From Ichthyophis bannanicus (lineage: Eukaryota; Chordata; Amphibia; Gymnophiona; Ichthyophiidae): 64,000 nucleotides of DNA. How positions within the stretch are numbered: the stretch's first letter is position 1; every line of letters starts with the position of its first letter. The stretch is taken from positions 910,005,309 through 910,069,308 of the forward strand of contig CM066035.1 of the NCBI GenBank assembly GCA_033557465.1. The letters are read 5' to 3'. Under the pieces are notes generated by a model. The model was not told where the DNA came from. It searched no databases and saw only the letters and a program-made list of their open reading frames with translations. Positions 49,201 through 59,535 of the stretch are shown here, piece by piece. A program made the translations under genes and the position numbers.

Positions 49201-49689
49201 GATGGGAGTTGCTATAGTTTTTCCTACCTATGCTGTGAAGGATGGGGATGGGGTTATAGTCAGGTGAGCGCGAGAGTATCATAGATGGCATTGGCAAGGA
49301 GATAAAAACTAGTGAGGGCCAGTATGTAGATGGCCATGTTGGGCTGCTGGGTGTTGGGTCGGCATATAGTAACTACACCCGTGTTCAATAGATGTAAACT
49401 CAGAGACAAGGACAGTGTAGGTTACTCTGTATTGAAAGCAGCTAAGTTTAGCGGTTATAATTTATGTATCAGCAGATTACCTTGCAGTTAGGTAGCAATA
49501 CCGATCGCTCGGGCCTGTCCTCTTGGTGTTTTTGTGAGGGTGGAGGTTTTCGGCAAGGGGGGGAAGGCCGCTGTGTTAATTCTCGACAGCTGTACTTGGC
49601 CTTAGGCCTGTCAGACCCTGCCTAAGGGCCACGCCAAAGGGCCCTGTTCTCTTGGCCATTAGGCTACTCCTTTACTCCTATAGCTTCAT
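49201..49689. other. No gene recognised
   Basis: Probably the 5' UTR of the LINE, then unidentified DNA. Confidence 0.4.
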
Positions 49690-50030
49690 ATGTAGAATAT
49701 TTATTTTATTTATAGTTTTTCTATACCGCACTATTTACCATCAGCACGGTTCACAGGCAACAAAAATTGTACAATGAGGAATGATCTACATTGAACTTAC
49801 ATTAAACAGGGTGAATAACTTGGAGAACAGGTAAACTATATACAGAGAGGTAGACTATTTACAGATCGATAACAGTACACATTTGCATGTTATGGGCTAA
49901 GAGATAGCTCAACAATAGCCTGAGACTATATAACTTTAAAACTATTTTGTGCATGCTAGGAGGGGTTGTGTTCTGTCTGGGAGCTATGAACTTTCACGGT
50001 GGTCCCTTGATGAGTCTTGAGGTCAGGTCA
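49690..50030 (-). mobile_element. LINE 3' fragment, same family
   Basis: 'tttttctataccgcactatt' and 'atcagcacggttcacaggca' repeat the 3' end of the LINE at 45,870-45,915. 5'-truncated. Confidence 0.75.
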
Positions 50031-51570
50031 GGAAACTGAGAAACATTAAAACAGATAAAGACCATACGACCTATCCATTCATCTCTTCCATACCAACTAC
50101 TACATTCCCTTTTTTTCATTTCATTCTGTGTTTGTCCCATGCTTTCTCAAATTCAGATAATGTCCTTGTCTTTACCATCTCCATGGGAAGCTATTCCACG
50201 TATCTGCCTGTCTCTCCGTAAAGAAATATTTCCGCTTTCACTCCTGAGTCTGTCCTCTTTCAACTTCATCTTATGCCTCTTCATTGTAGAGCTCTTTCAC
50301 TTGATAAGAGATTTTGAATTGGTGTGCTAAGGTTTTCTCCCATCCTCTATCCATAGGAGAAAAATTGGAGTCTTCGTTCTATTGATTATTCTCTTGTAGA
50401 TGAGCAGCAATGCTCAGAACTTTACTCCTTGGGGCTCTCTGTGCCCAAATATAAAACTCCATACACTTTTTAGTCAAAATAACACAGTATGAATCAGTCT
50501 GATGTAACGTAACGTGCATAATCAATAATTTTGTATTCAAAGGTGCTAAATTTAATAATTTTGTGAAGAATTCCCTAAAAGTACACTGTAGGAACAGACC
50601 ATAAGGCTGTTCCTTCTACTTTTTCTCCACCAGGCCTGATCATTTTGGCTGTCTGCATCTCATGGCTGAACCCCTCTACTCTCCACGCCTATTCCCATTG
50701 GGACCTGTCCCTTTCCATTCTTTCCCCTAAAAACCTGGTCTGTTTGCCTCTGCATATTTTGGGGCCTGATATTCTCTGAGCCTAACCTCCTCCATCCTCT
50801 TATTTATCCCTGATCACCTAGTTTCCTCTGTGCCCTTACTTTCTTCTCCAACCCCCTCTTTTTTTTCCCTCTCACTCCTCACCTGGCCACCCTCTGGTCT
50901 TTTCCCCCATTAGAGTGAGCAGAAGGGATCAGGTCTTTCTCCCATTCTCAAAGATGTGATATCCTCATTGCAGACACTATTGCCACATACCTCATCCTGG
51001 GTTGTCACTGGTATGGTCTAGCATCCTCTAACTGCTTCCTTTCAGCTTGCATGGGCAGATAGTGAAACAACCTGCCTCCTTCCTGCCTGTGTAGACCCAT
51101 TGAGGCCACTTGTATTCTGAGCTGTATGGGCCCATGGATGCCTGTATTTTGCTCTTTTCCTTGCAGCTGAAAATACAATTGCGCACAGGAGGAGAATTCT
51201 GCATTGTACAGTATTCGCCCAAGAATACATTTCTCAGATATTTTTTGGACAGGAGAACATTGCGCAACTATCAGCAGAATAGTAGCAAAAGCTTATTCGT
51301 TGTTTCAAACGTCCAGACTTAAATATTTTTAAGATGTAAAATTGATAATACAACACAGCAGAGCAGACAGTAAACAGATAATTTATTGGTCCACTGTTGG
51401 TAAGTGGTGGTTTTTTTTTTTCCAAGCCATTGATACGATAAGATTAAACCCCAAGAAACTTAAGTTGCTGGAAAAACATTGTAACTACAGGTGTTTGCTC
51501 ATAGTCAGCTGACTGAGTAAATGCATGTCTTAAAACTAAGTATAAGGAAAGAGTAGCTTTATCTTTACTA
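50031..51570. other. Unidentified, with a possible old repeat at 50,080-50,420
   Basis: 50,080-50,420 ('ccatgggaagctattccacg', 'gtaaagaaatatttccgctt', 'ctcctgagtctgtcctcttt') has the look of a dispersed vertebrate repeat, but I cannot name it. The remainder shows nothing. Confidence 0.35.
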
Positions 51571-51720
51571 GTAATTATACATTCCTTATCGTTCCTCCAG
51601 TTCAGTCCTTTACCTCTGGGTTGTCAATCTCCTCCTGCAGCTTGGAGACTGGTATGTCAGAATGATGACATCACTGGATATAGCCTGCTGCACTCCTGCA
51701 TCCCAGTGTGACCAGTCTCC
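51571..51720. repeat. DIRS-B terminal inverted repeat, 5' side
   Basis: From 'tcctccagttcagtccttta' to 'gatatagcctgctg' it is the diverged reverse complement of 57,000-57,100. It begins 'attccttatcgt', as does DIRS-C at 61,539. Confidence 0.88.
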
Positions 51721-52494
51721 ATGCAGCAAGAAGACTTGGCGAGCCTTGGGAAAGGGCTCTCTGGAGGAACTAATAAGGAGCTAGGTGTGTGTTAGGGTAG
51801 CTAAGTCGATTATATGGTTGACACTTTTATTTGGTCTCTGTTTCTTTAAAAAAATAATAATAATAAAGGGTCAGAAGCTCAGCTACCGGCATTCTTGCTC
51901 CCTGTCCCTGCACGTTTTATGGGGGTGCTTCCTCAGGGTGGCGAGTTTTGTTTCCCGCTGGTGCAAAGAGGTTCTCTCCCCCCCCGGACGCTACGGGGGA
52001 GAGCCCTTCTTCTTAAACCCGAGCTGTGTTGGCGATTCAGAAACTGCAGCGCGTCAGTTCTGCTGTGCTCGGACTGTAGCTCCTTGAGCGGTACAGCTCT
52101 TTCATGCACCGGAGCAGCGGTCCTGGCCGGTAAGCTTTCCACCGGTGTCAGGCTGCTTGTCCAGGCGGCGAAATTTTGTTTCTCCGGTCCACGACCGGCC
52201 GCGGCTTATTTTGGTGCCTTTTTATTGCTGGGTTAGTTTGGCGGCGGCCATTTTGGGTGCCGCGGAGCAGCCGTGTGTTGGCCGGAGGGCACGGTCGAGT
52301 GGTGGGGGGGGGCTGAGGGGGGCCTATTTTTTCCATGAGAACAGAGCGTGTAGAGTTAAATCTAATACAGACTGCTAGATTGCAGTAGGGAAGACTGCTG
52401 TGTTCTTAAAAAAAAAACAAACAAACGAGAAGACAAACGAAACAAACCTAAAAAAGGTCAGGGTAAGCCCCTCGGTCTCCGGCTAGGCTGCCTT

Positions 52495-52881
52495 ATGGCT
52501 ACAAGACCTCAGTGTATTGTCTGTGGCACTAGGAGGGGCACAGTAGCTGATACGGGGGGGGTGCTACCCTCTCATCCACAGTGGAGCAGCAGATGGAGTC
52601 TAAGGAATCCCCAGAGGCGCAGGGAGCGTCCGCAGCGGCGGGGGCTGCTTCCCCATGGTCACCGGCGCATGGGCCAGCGTTGGAGGAGCTGGCGGGAACC
52701 TCAAGTGCTTCTCTGCCAGCCCAGGCGTCGGGTATCGGAGTTCAGCCCTGAGTTTATTTTGCTCATGCATCAGGCCTTTTGCCTGCGTCGCCAGGGCAAG
52801 GGATCTGACGCTGGGGCGCTGGCATCCCAAGCTCAGCAGCTGAACTGCCACAGGATATCTGTGGGGGGCCTGGGGTCCTAG
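52495..52881 (+). pseudogene. DIRS-B gag-like ORF, N-terminal fragment
   Basis: Starts 'MATRPQCIVCGTRRGTVADT', with the same Cys head as DIRS-A and DIRS-C. The middle is in a shifted frame. It regains similarity at 'EFSPEFILLMHQAFCLRRQG'. The element is then interrupted by a SINE at about 52,870. The conserved gag C-terminal half seen in DIRS-A and DIRS-C is missing. Confidence 0.75.
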
Positions 52882-53015
52882 TGGTTGGGACAGGGTGTCC
52901 CAGGCCGGGGGGACAGGGGTTCTAGTCCCTCTTGGGGAGGCCTGCCCCTTAACTCTCCGTTGCCCACTGCATTGATTGGTAAATAAGGCAGTATAGAAAA
53001 CTAAATAAATAAATG
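52870..53015 (+). repeat. tRNA-derived SINE with LINE-type tail
   Basis: A-box-like 'tagtggttggg' (about 52,880) and B-box 'ggttctagtcc' (about 52,918) are spaced as in a tRNA gene. The tail 'cagtatagaaaactaaataa' matches the 3' end of the CR1/L2 LINE in this window ('ggtatagaaaag...taaataaataaa'). It would use that LINE's machinery. Confidence 0.7.
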
Positions 53016-54035
53016 TATGGTTGATTTACTTTCTCCCCCTCTACCTTCCTCGATCTTTTTGGATCTTGTTAGCTAGTTTCTGTCTCTAGATATTTCTTCT
53101 TATTTAAGCCTTACGGGGCATTTGCAGTTTCCTTCAGTCATTTTTAGATTTTATTTTCTTCATAGACTATGTGCCTGAGCCGGGGGGAGGGCACTACGCT
53201 GGGGGTTCGGTTGCATGCCTGGAAGCAGAGTGAGGGAGTTCTGGGGAGTGTTTTCAGTCCTCCCACTATATTGGCCAAGCCTCAGTGACTGAGATAGAAG
53301 GGTATCAAGGGGGTGTGCCTACTGCTTAGTCCTTAAGCATTCCTTGTGTTATACAGTTCAAAGCTTATTCTCTGCACAATGGCTTCATACAGATATGTAG
53401 GAAAGGCCTAATCTGTTAGGCCATGGTGGTTGCAGCGTAATCCTCAGATTGTGGTGTACCTGGTCAGGCGACCTGAAAGGTTGCTATTTTGTTACTTTCC
53501 CCCAAGAAGGATCTGCTGGAAAGTCAGAGCCAGGAATAAATATGTTTTTAACAAAAAACAAAACAATGAGATTTCTGCATATAGGTTTGTAGCAGTTTCA
53601 GTCCTGTGAGAAAACAGCAAGGGAAGACATACAAGAAATGTATGGCGTTAGGAAGTTAGTGGATAGGCAGCATATGAAATCCGCCCATCTGTCTAGGCTC
53701 AGTGAGTTTCCACTCGTTTGGGGGTGACCCAATGAGGTGCATTTGCTTCTAGAGCTTGAGGATTTCAGGGCGGGCAGAGAGCAGGAAGGGGATCCTCAGC
53801 TACCTCTTCTGCAACTGCTCGACATCCACAATAAAGCAAGGCGGGCGACAGTTCAGTCATTAGGAGGGGATCTTCGGGAGTTTCTTCCCGTCGGAGCCCG
53901 GATGCTGCCAGAACAATGGATGGAAGGACGGATCCCTGTGACCGGTTTGGGGGGGGGGGGGGGGAAGTGCATCGGGACTTTCGAGTTACGCTGTTCCGGT
54001 GGGTGACCTTGCGATTGGTCATTCTGGAGGTTTGC
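53016..54035. other. Unidentified insert or decayed DIRS-B sequence
   Basis: No convincing frame. A run of 18 G near 53,948-53,965. From about 53,990 faint RT similarity begins. Confidence 0.4.
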
Positions 54036-54680
54036 CAAGAGGAATTCTTGACTTCCCGCTATCTCACAGAGGCGGGTCTACATGTTCCGAGCTGAGCGGA
54101 TCATCGGATGTACCTGGGATTGGCCTTTTCCTGGGTTATCGAAAGTTTCTGCGCTTTGCTCTACCCTGGGGGCACTATCAGTTCCGAGCATTGCCTTTCA
54201 GCTTGGCGCCGGTGCCACGAACCTTCACCAAGATTATGATGGTGGTGGTGGTGGTGGTGGTGGCGGTGGCAGCGGCGTTGAGAGAGAGGCATTTTCCTCC
54301 ATCCTTATCTGGAAGACTGGTTAATTTGAGCGAAGTCCAAGGCAGAGAGCGTTCAAGTTAGGACCAGGTGGTGAAATTCTTGCAGAGTCTCGGATGGGTG
54401 GTCAATCCGACCAAGAGTCGCTTGGTGCCATCCCAGGATCTCGAGTATCTGGGGATGTGTTTCAACACTCGGAAGGGAGCAGTGTTTCTACCAGACTGCT
54501 GGATTCATATTCTGCGGCACTTGGTATGCAGGTTCAGAGCCGCTCAGGTGCCTTCAGCGTGGAGTTGTCTCCAAGAGGTGGGGTCTATTGCGGCGACTTT
54601 GGAGGTGGTGCCATGGGCCAGGTATTATGAGGCCTCTTCAGCGGGCATTGCTCTGCCGGTGGTCACCGCAGGATGACCCA
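54036..54680 (+). pseudogene. DIRS-B reverse transcriptase
   Basis: 'FLRFALPWGHYQFRALPFSL' and 'PRTFTKIMM' match DIRS-A. A (GTG)n run at 54,238-54,273 encodes repeated Val, and frame is lost around it. The active site near 54,310 reads Tyr-Leu-Glu-Asp, where DIRS-A has Tyr-Leu-Asp-Asp, followed by a stop three codons later. 'WVVNPTKSRLVPSQDLEYLG' continues. Inactive by both changes. Confidence 0.88.
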
Positions 54681-55405
54681 TTGAGCAAACGACTTCCCTG
54701 TCCCCCCAGGGTCCGACAGTCGCTGTGCTGGTGGCTGAGGCCGGGATCCTTGGAAGCTGGGATGCCTCTGGAGTGGCTCCCATTGATGACGGATGCAAGC
54801 CTCTTGGGATGGGGGGCACATTGCGCAGAGTTCTTCGCGCAAGGCACTTGGTCCGTTCCAGAGAGCACATGGTCCATCAACTTGTGGCTGGTGATGGGAC
54901 TGTGAAGGGGCGGGCCATGCGAGTGCTATTGGACAGTTCCGCGATGGTGGCCTACATCGATCGGCAGGGCGGCACGGGAAGTGCTGCCATGGAGGAAGAG
55001 GCAGAGGCGCTGTTCGCCTGGGTGGAACTTTGTTTACCAGCGATTTCAGCAGCGCATGTTGCGGGAAAAGAAAAGGTGATGGCGGATTTTCTCAGCAGGG
55101 TCCAAGTGGATGTGGGAGAATGGGAGTTGCATCCGGATGTGTTTGCGCAAATAGTTTTCAAGTGGGGTACGCCTATCATGGATCTGATGGCGCCCTTTCA
55201 ATCAGCAAAGATGAGTCGTTTCTTCAGCAGACGTCGGGAAAGCATGTTGGAAGGGATCGACATGCTGATGCAGCGTTGGCTGACGGCAGGTCTTCTCTAT
55301 GTATTTCCCCCGTGGGAGCTCATAGGTCAGGTGGTTCAGCGTATCGAGGCGCATCGGGGAAGGGTACTACTGGTGGCTCCGGACTGGCCAAGGCATCCGT
55401 GGTAG
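54588..55405 (+). pseudogene. DIRS-B RNase H and linker
   Basis: The first frame has 'LLCRWSPQDDPLSKRLPCPP' and 'LMTDASLLGWGAHC' (an RNase H start). The second frame (54,725-55,405) has 'VLLDSSAMVAYIDRQGGTGS', 'VMADFLSRVQVDVGEWELHP' and 'PIMDLMAPFQSAKMSRFFSR'. One frame change near 54,890. The linker after RNase H is as in DIRS-A. Confidence 0.85.
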
Positions 55406-55479
55406 GCTGATCTCATCAGGTTGCTCGACAGGGAGCCTTGGAGGATGCTGGCGGCAAAGAATCTGTTACTGCAAGCGTC

Positions 55480-56575
55480 ACTGCAGATGCCTCAAGTGGA
55501 TCGGTTCTCGCTTATGGTTGGCCATTGAAAGGGCGAGGCTAAAGAAGAGAGGATATTCAGGGGCAGTCATTGCGACTTTGCTTCGAGCTAGAAAGATGTC
55601 TACCTCATTGACGTATGTTCGCATATGACGTATTTTCTTGGATTGGTGCTTCTGGAGACAAGTGCGCGTGGCGACAGGTTCAGTTTGTGTGGTTTTAAAT
55701 TTCTTACAAGAAGATTTTGATAAGGGTCTAGCGGCCAGTTCCTTAAGGGTACAGTTGACTGCTCTTTCGTGCTATAGAGGCAAAGTGCAAGGTGTGGCTT
55801 TAGGCGCGCAGGCAGATGTCTTAAGAAAACTTAAGGCAGTAGCTAGGCGACGTCCTTGTCGTCGAATTGTGGTTCCGCCATGGGATCTCAATTTGTTCTT
55901 AGGGGCTTTAAACAGAGAACCCTTTGAACCATTGCATAGAGCGACTGTTAAAGATTTATCTCTGAAGACAGTCTTCTTGGTGGCCATTTGTTTGGCAAGG
56001 CAAATTTCGGAACTGCAGGCGTTGTCATGTAGAGAACTGTTTTTGTCCTTTTCTAGGGAAAAGGTGGTGTTGCGGCCAGTTCCTTCCTTTTTGCCTAAGG
56101 TAGTTTTTCCATTTCATCTGAATCGGACAGTTTCTCTTCCAGTATTGGGTTCACTGGAGGGAAATGCTACAGACAGGGGGTTACGTCGCTTAGACATAAA
56201 GCGAGTGCTCCGGCAGTATTGGCGAGAGTCTGAGGGCGTTCGCCAGTCGGCTCGGTTGTTCGTTTTGTTCGGAGGTTCATGTAAAGGGGAAGCAGCAGCG
56301 AAAGCATCCATTTCTGGATGGATTAGAGAGGCGATTGCTTCCGTATCTTCTGTGTGGATGTGAGGTACCAACAGGGCTTCGAGCTCCCTTGACTCAAGCA
56401 TAAGCAGCTTCGTGGGCAGAGCACAGTTTGGTTCTGCCTGCAGACATTTGTAGGGCGGCCACTTGGTCGTCACTTCATACTTTAAGCAAGCATTACCACC
56501 TGGATGTGTTGGCATCGAATGATGCCGTATTCGGGTCGGCGGTGTTACAAGCTGGCTGGAAAGGTCCCTCCCAAT
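55480..56575 (+). pseudogene. DIRS-B tyrosine recombinase (catalytic residues lost)
   Basis: The core-binding part is near 55,540-55,620 in a broken frame. The main frame (55,638-56,363) has 'FDKGLAASSLRVQLTALSCY' and 'LKTVFLVAICLARQISELQA', with Gln where DIRS-A has the Arg before the Ile-x-Glu-Leu motif. After a stop at 56,361 the His-x-x-Arg box reads 'LRAPLTQA' instead of 'LRAHSTRA', so both residues are changed. The tyrosine context 'LSKHYHLDV' is present near 56,490. Two of the changes are CG to CA type, fitting methyl-CpG decay. Not functional. Confidence 0.88.
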
Positions 56576-56587
56576 GATTACTGCTCT

Positions 56588-56692
56588 GTTACATCCCAGA
56601 GGTGGAGGACTAAACTGGAGGAATGCTAAGGAAATGGAAATTACACTTACCTGATAACTGTGGTTCCTTTAGTGACTCCAGTTTAGTCCTCA
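56588..56692. repeat. DIRS-B internal complementary region
   Basis: 'ctggaggaatgctaaggaa' is the reverse complement of the outer 5' terminus, and 'ggaaattacacttacctg' plus 'gtggttcctttagtgactcc' of the outer 3' terminus (57,105-57,148). Confidence 0.9.
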
Positions 56693-56999
56693 TTCCTGCC
56701 CGGTTATGTGAATTGGGCAGTAGAGTTCGATTAGGGGGACGTTCCGTTACAGGTAGGTTCAGTAAGCTATGTTTTACTGTCTTTTCTTCCTCTTCTGTTC
56801 TATTGGGGGATATGACGAGGAAGGAAAGGAAGCGGTATAAGAGAAGGGTACATTTCTATTGAGAGGAATTTCCTGGTATATGTGAGTTAATATTTGAGTT
56901 AACATATGTTCAATTTCTTGTTAAGGTTTAATGTATTTAACAACTACTTATTTGTTGCTCCTTTGAGTGTGCTTTGTCAATAGTTCACTGGGGCTGATG

Positions 57000-57148
57000 G
57001 GAGAGACCAGCAGGCTATATCCAGTGATGTCACAGGTTTTTGACATGCCCAGTCTCCAAGCTGCAGGAGGAGGTGCACAACCGAGAGGTGGAGGACTAAA
57101 CTGGAGTCACTAAAGGAACCACAATTACCAGGTAAGTGTAATTTCCAT
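57000..57148. repeat. DIRS-B terminal inverted repeat, 3' side
   Basis: Contains 'gcaggctatatccagtgatg' and 'ccagtctccaagctgcagga', reverse complements of the 5' repeat. Its outer 45 bases are matched in the internal region. Confidence 0.9.
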
Positions 57149-57532
57149 TTTCTATGCCTCCAGCAGGTGGCAAGGTATTAAGCTGAGTTGCACTGCTGCA
57201 CTAGTCCAATCGCCCCTGGCTCACACCACAGTGCTGAGACATGTAGGTCTAACATTGCTCAGATATGCCCCTGTCTCCTTGAGCCAACAGCTGCCCTGTA
57301 TCTAGTGTAGTTACCCACAGGTTCCAACACCAGTGGACCTGAGGAGCAGGACCACCCCATGGGGGCCCTGGGGGGGGGGGAGGGGGGGTGATGTCAGGAC
57401 CAAGCACCCCTTTCTTTCTGTCCCTGATCTGCATGCTTTTTTCTGCCTTTCCCTTTTTACAGATTTATTTTTCCACCCAACGATTTTGGTTTTAATGGGT
57501 TGTGTTTTGGCTTTCATGCTGCTTGAAATGGA
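57149..57532. other. No gene recognised
   Basis: Unidentified. G-run near 57,367-57,387. Confidence 0.4.
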
Positions 57533-57735
57533 GTAGAGGAGTAGCATAGTGGTTAGAGCACTGGATTGGTAGTCAAGAGACCAGGGATTGATTCCCACTG
57601 GCACTCCTTGTGGCCTTGGACAAGCCACTTAACCTTCCATTACCTTGGGAAAAAAGCTTGGCAATCTACTTTGCCAAGAAAACCCAGGAGCTGTTGGGTC
57701 AGCATTGACTCATAGGCACATTGCATTGCTGCTTT
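57533..57735 (+). repeat. tRNA-derived SINE, MIR-like
   Basis: A-box TAGCATAGTGG (57,542-57,552) and B-box 'gattgattccc' (57,586-57,596) form a Pol III promoter. The body 'ccttggacaagccacttaac' resembles the conserved core/3' part of MIR/CORE-type SINEs. The copy at 45,705 (minus) is the same family. Confidence 0.8.
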
Positions 57736-57864
57736 AAAATAAAGCAGCTCTCGTAAAAGGAAGGAAAGAGAGGGAAGAGAAAGGGAATTGAGAGAGAGAT
57801 TGAGACTGGCAGAATTAGATGTGCAGGATAGAAAAGGAACCTATAGAGGCCAAGTGTTGGCAGT

Positions 57865-59070
57865 ATGAGCTCAGATGAATGCAATGCAGGCAGACATTGT
57901 CAGGTATCGCATGCAGCTATTGAAACAGGAATTTTTCGAGGGGGGGGAAATAAAGCAGGGAGAGAGAGCACAGAAATTGAAGCAACGGAAATTAAGATCC
58001 CAGATATTGAAAGAGATTTTGGAGGGCAATTGGTTCACAAAGATGGGGATATCCAGGAGGCTTTTAAGAGATTTTATCAGTCACTATATGAAGCAAGAAC
58101 CCCTCCAGAGTTGGAGAGGATAAAGAGTTATCTAGAATCCATAAAGCTTCTGAAATTGGAAGAGGAGGAGCAAAAAGAGTTAAATAGAGCCATAATGGAA
58201 GAGGAAGTTTTGAAAGCTATAAATCGGTTAAGTAGATAAGGCGCCGGGATTAGATTGGCTTACAGCAAGGTTTTTTTTTAGAAGGTTCAACGAGATTTTA
58301 ACTACACCATTAGTGCGGTTGTTTACCAAGAGAGGTGGATATGCTGGCAGACACTATAGGGTGGGCAGGAATAACGGTAATACATAAAGAAGGAAAGGAC
58401 CCACAATATTCATCGTATAGACCAATTTCCTTGATAAATTTGGATGCCAAATTATTGGGTAAAATATTGGCCACGTGTTTAAATAGGGTAATAGGGAAAT
58501 TGATCCACCAGCATCAAGTGGGATTTATCCCAGGTAGGCGGGTAGCAGACAATATTCGAAAGGTACTTAACATGATTTGGTTGATTGAACAAAGTAAAGA
58601 GGAGGCACTGCTATTATCCCTAGATGCGGAAAAGGCTTTCGACCAGGTGTCATGGCCTTTTCTTTTCCAAGTGATGGAACGAATGGGGTTGGGGGAAGAG
58701 TTGGGTGCGAGCATTATACCGCAACCCGAAAGCTTGTGTTCGGGTGAATGGCGCTTACTCTGCTTTCTTTGAGCAGGGAAGAGGGACGAGGCAAGGATGT
58801 CCTGTCGCCTCTTCTATTTGCACTCTCCGTGGAGCCGTTTGCAGAGAGAGTGAGGGAACGGGTGGACTTGAAGGGCATTGTAATAGGAAAGAGAGAATAT
58901 GTAGAATATCGTTGTTTGCAGATGATATAATTATTAGCGTGAATAGACCGAGATGTTCTATACCAATATTAATGTGGGAATTAGAAGAATATGGAAGATT
59001 GCCGGGATTCACTATAAACTGGACAAAATCTGAAATACTGAACCTGTCCCTAAAAAGAACTAAAAAATAA
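57865..59070 (+). pseudogene. LINE reverse transcriptase, L1/Tx1-like fragment
   Basis: Frames: 'DIQEAFKRFYQSLYEARTPP' (linker after endonuclease), 'AGITVIHKEGKDPQYSSYRP' with 'ISLINLDAKLLGKILATCLN', 'HQVGFIPGRRVADNIRKVLN', 'LLLSLDAEKAFDQVSWPFLF' with the first catalytic Asp, 'GRGTRQGCPVASSICTLRGA', 'ISLFADDIIISVNRPRCSI' with the intact Phe-Ala-Asp-Asp box, and 'PGFTINWTKSEILNLSL'. These are features of the L1/Tx1 lineage, clearly unlike the CR1/L2 element at 45,855. Frameshifts near 58,240-58,330, 58,700 and 58,830. Endonuclease and C-terminus are absent. Confidence 0.88.
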
Positions 59071-59086
59071 ATAAACAAATAACCGC

Positions 59087-59275
59087 AATTTTAAATAGAA
59101 ACGAAACCGGTGCGGAGCCTTCCCGCGTCTGTGAAGGACCGACCCCTGTGTAGCTTTGTCCCGCCCCCAAAGGAAGTTACATGTAACTTCCTTTGGGGGC
59201 GGGACAAAGCTGCACCGGTTCCTTCACGGAGGTGAGAAGGCTCCGCGCCGGTTTAGTTTCTATTTAAAATTGCAG
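59087..59275. repeat. Long hairpin with perfect 60-nt palindromic centre
   Basis: The outer arms ('ttttaaatagaaacgaaacc', 'ggtgcggagccttc') are inverted at the other end ('gaaggctccgcgccggttta', 'tttctatttaaaa'). The centre, 59,152-59,211, is a perfect palindrome, 30 bases each side of 'aca|tgt'. Layout resembles the cores of the fold-back hAT copies, but the termini are not the same. Confidence 0.92.
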
Positions 59276-59535
59276 ATCACAGCACGGCTGCAGTTCTCTA
59301 AGAGGCAGGGAGCCGCGGCTGCCTGTAAAAGGAGGGTGAGTTTGCTGCTGCCGAGAAGCGTACTCGGCAGCAACTTGTGCACTATTTTTTGTGGGGGGGT
59401 TTTTGTGTGGGTTTTTTTTTTAACTTTTGAAGGCGAAGTGAGGCGGCTGTTTTGGGGGCATTTTTTGCCACCCTCAAGACTTTGCCGCCCGAGGCAGCCG
59501 CCTCACTTCGCGTCATTATAGAGCCGCCCCTGGTG
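59276..59535 (-). mobile_element. hAT-like right end
   Basis: On the minus strand it starts 'caggggcggctctataatga'. CAGGGGCGG-type ends are common in hAT elements. 'cgaagtgaggcggctg' and its inverted partner (59,440 and 59,490) form another hairpin. The left end was not found; it may include the palindrome at 59,087. Confidence 0.55.

Larger units (their letters stand above)
51571..57148 (+). mobile_element. DIRS retrotransposon, copy B
   Basis: 5' inverted repeat (51,571-51,720), gag-like start (52,495), a gap with a SINE and unidentified DNA (52,870-53,700), RT (about 54,040-54,660), RNase H (54,660-55,400), tyrosine recombinase (about 55,480-56,575), internal complementary region (56,588-56,692) and 3' inverted repeat (57,000-57,148). 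Same order as DIRS-A but a different subfamily in sequence. Confidence 0.92.

Noticed and set aside
53948..53965. Long G run as a regulatory site
   Set aside because: A simple homopolymer, possibly length-unstable or a sequencing uncertainty. Nothing else supports a function.
54625..55179. Minus-strand frames opposite DIRS-B RNase H
   Set aside because: Antisense of recognisable RNase H sequence.
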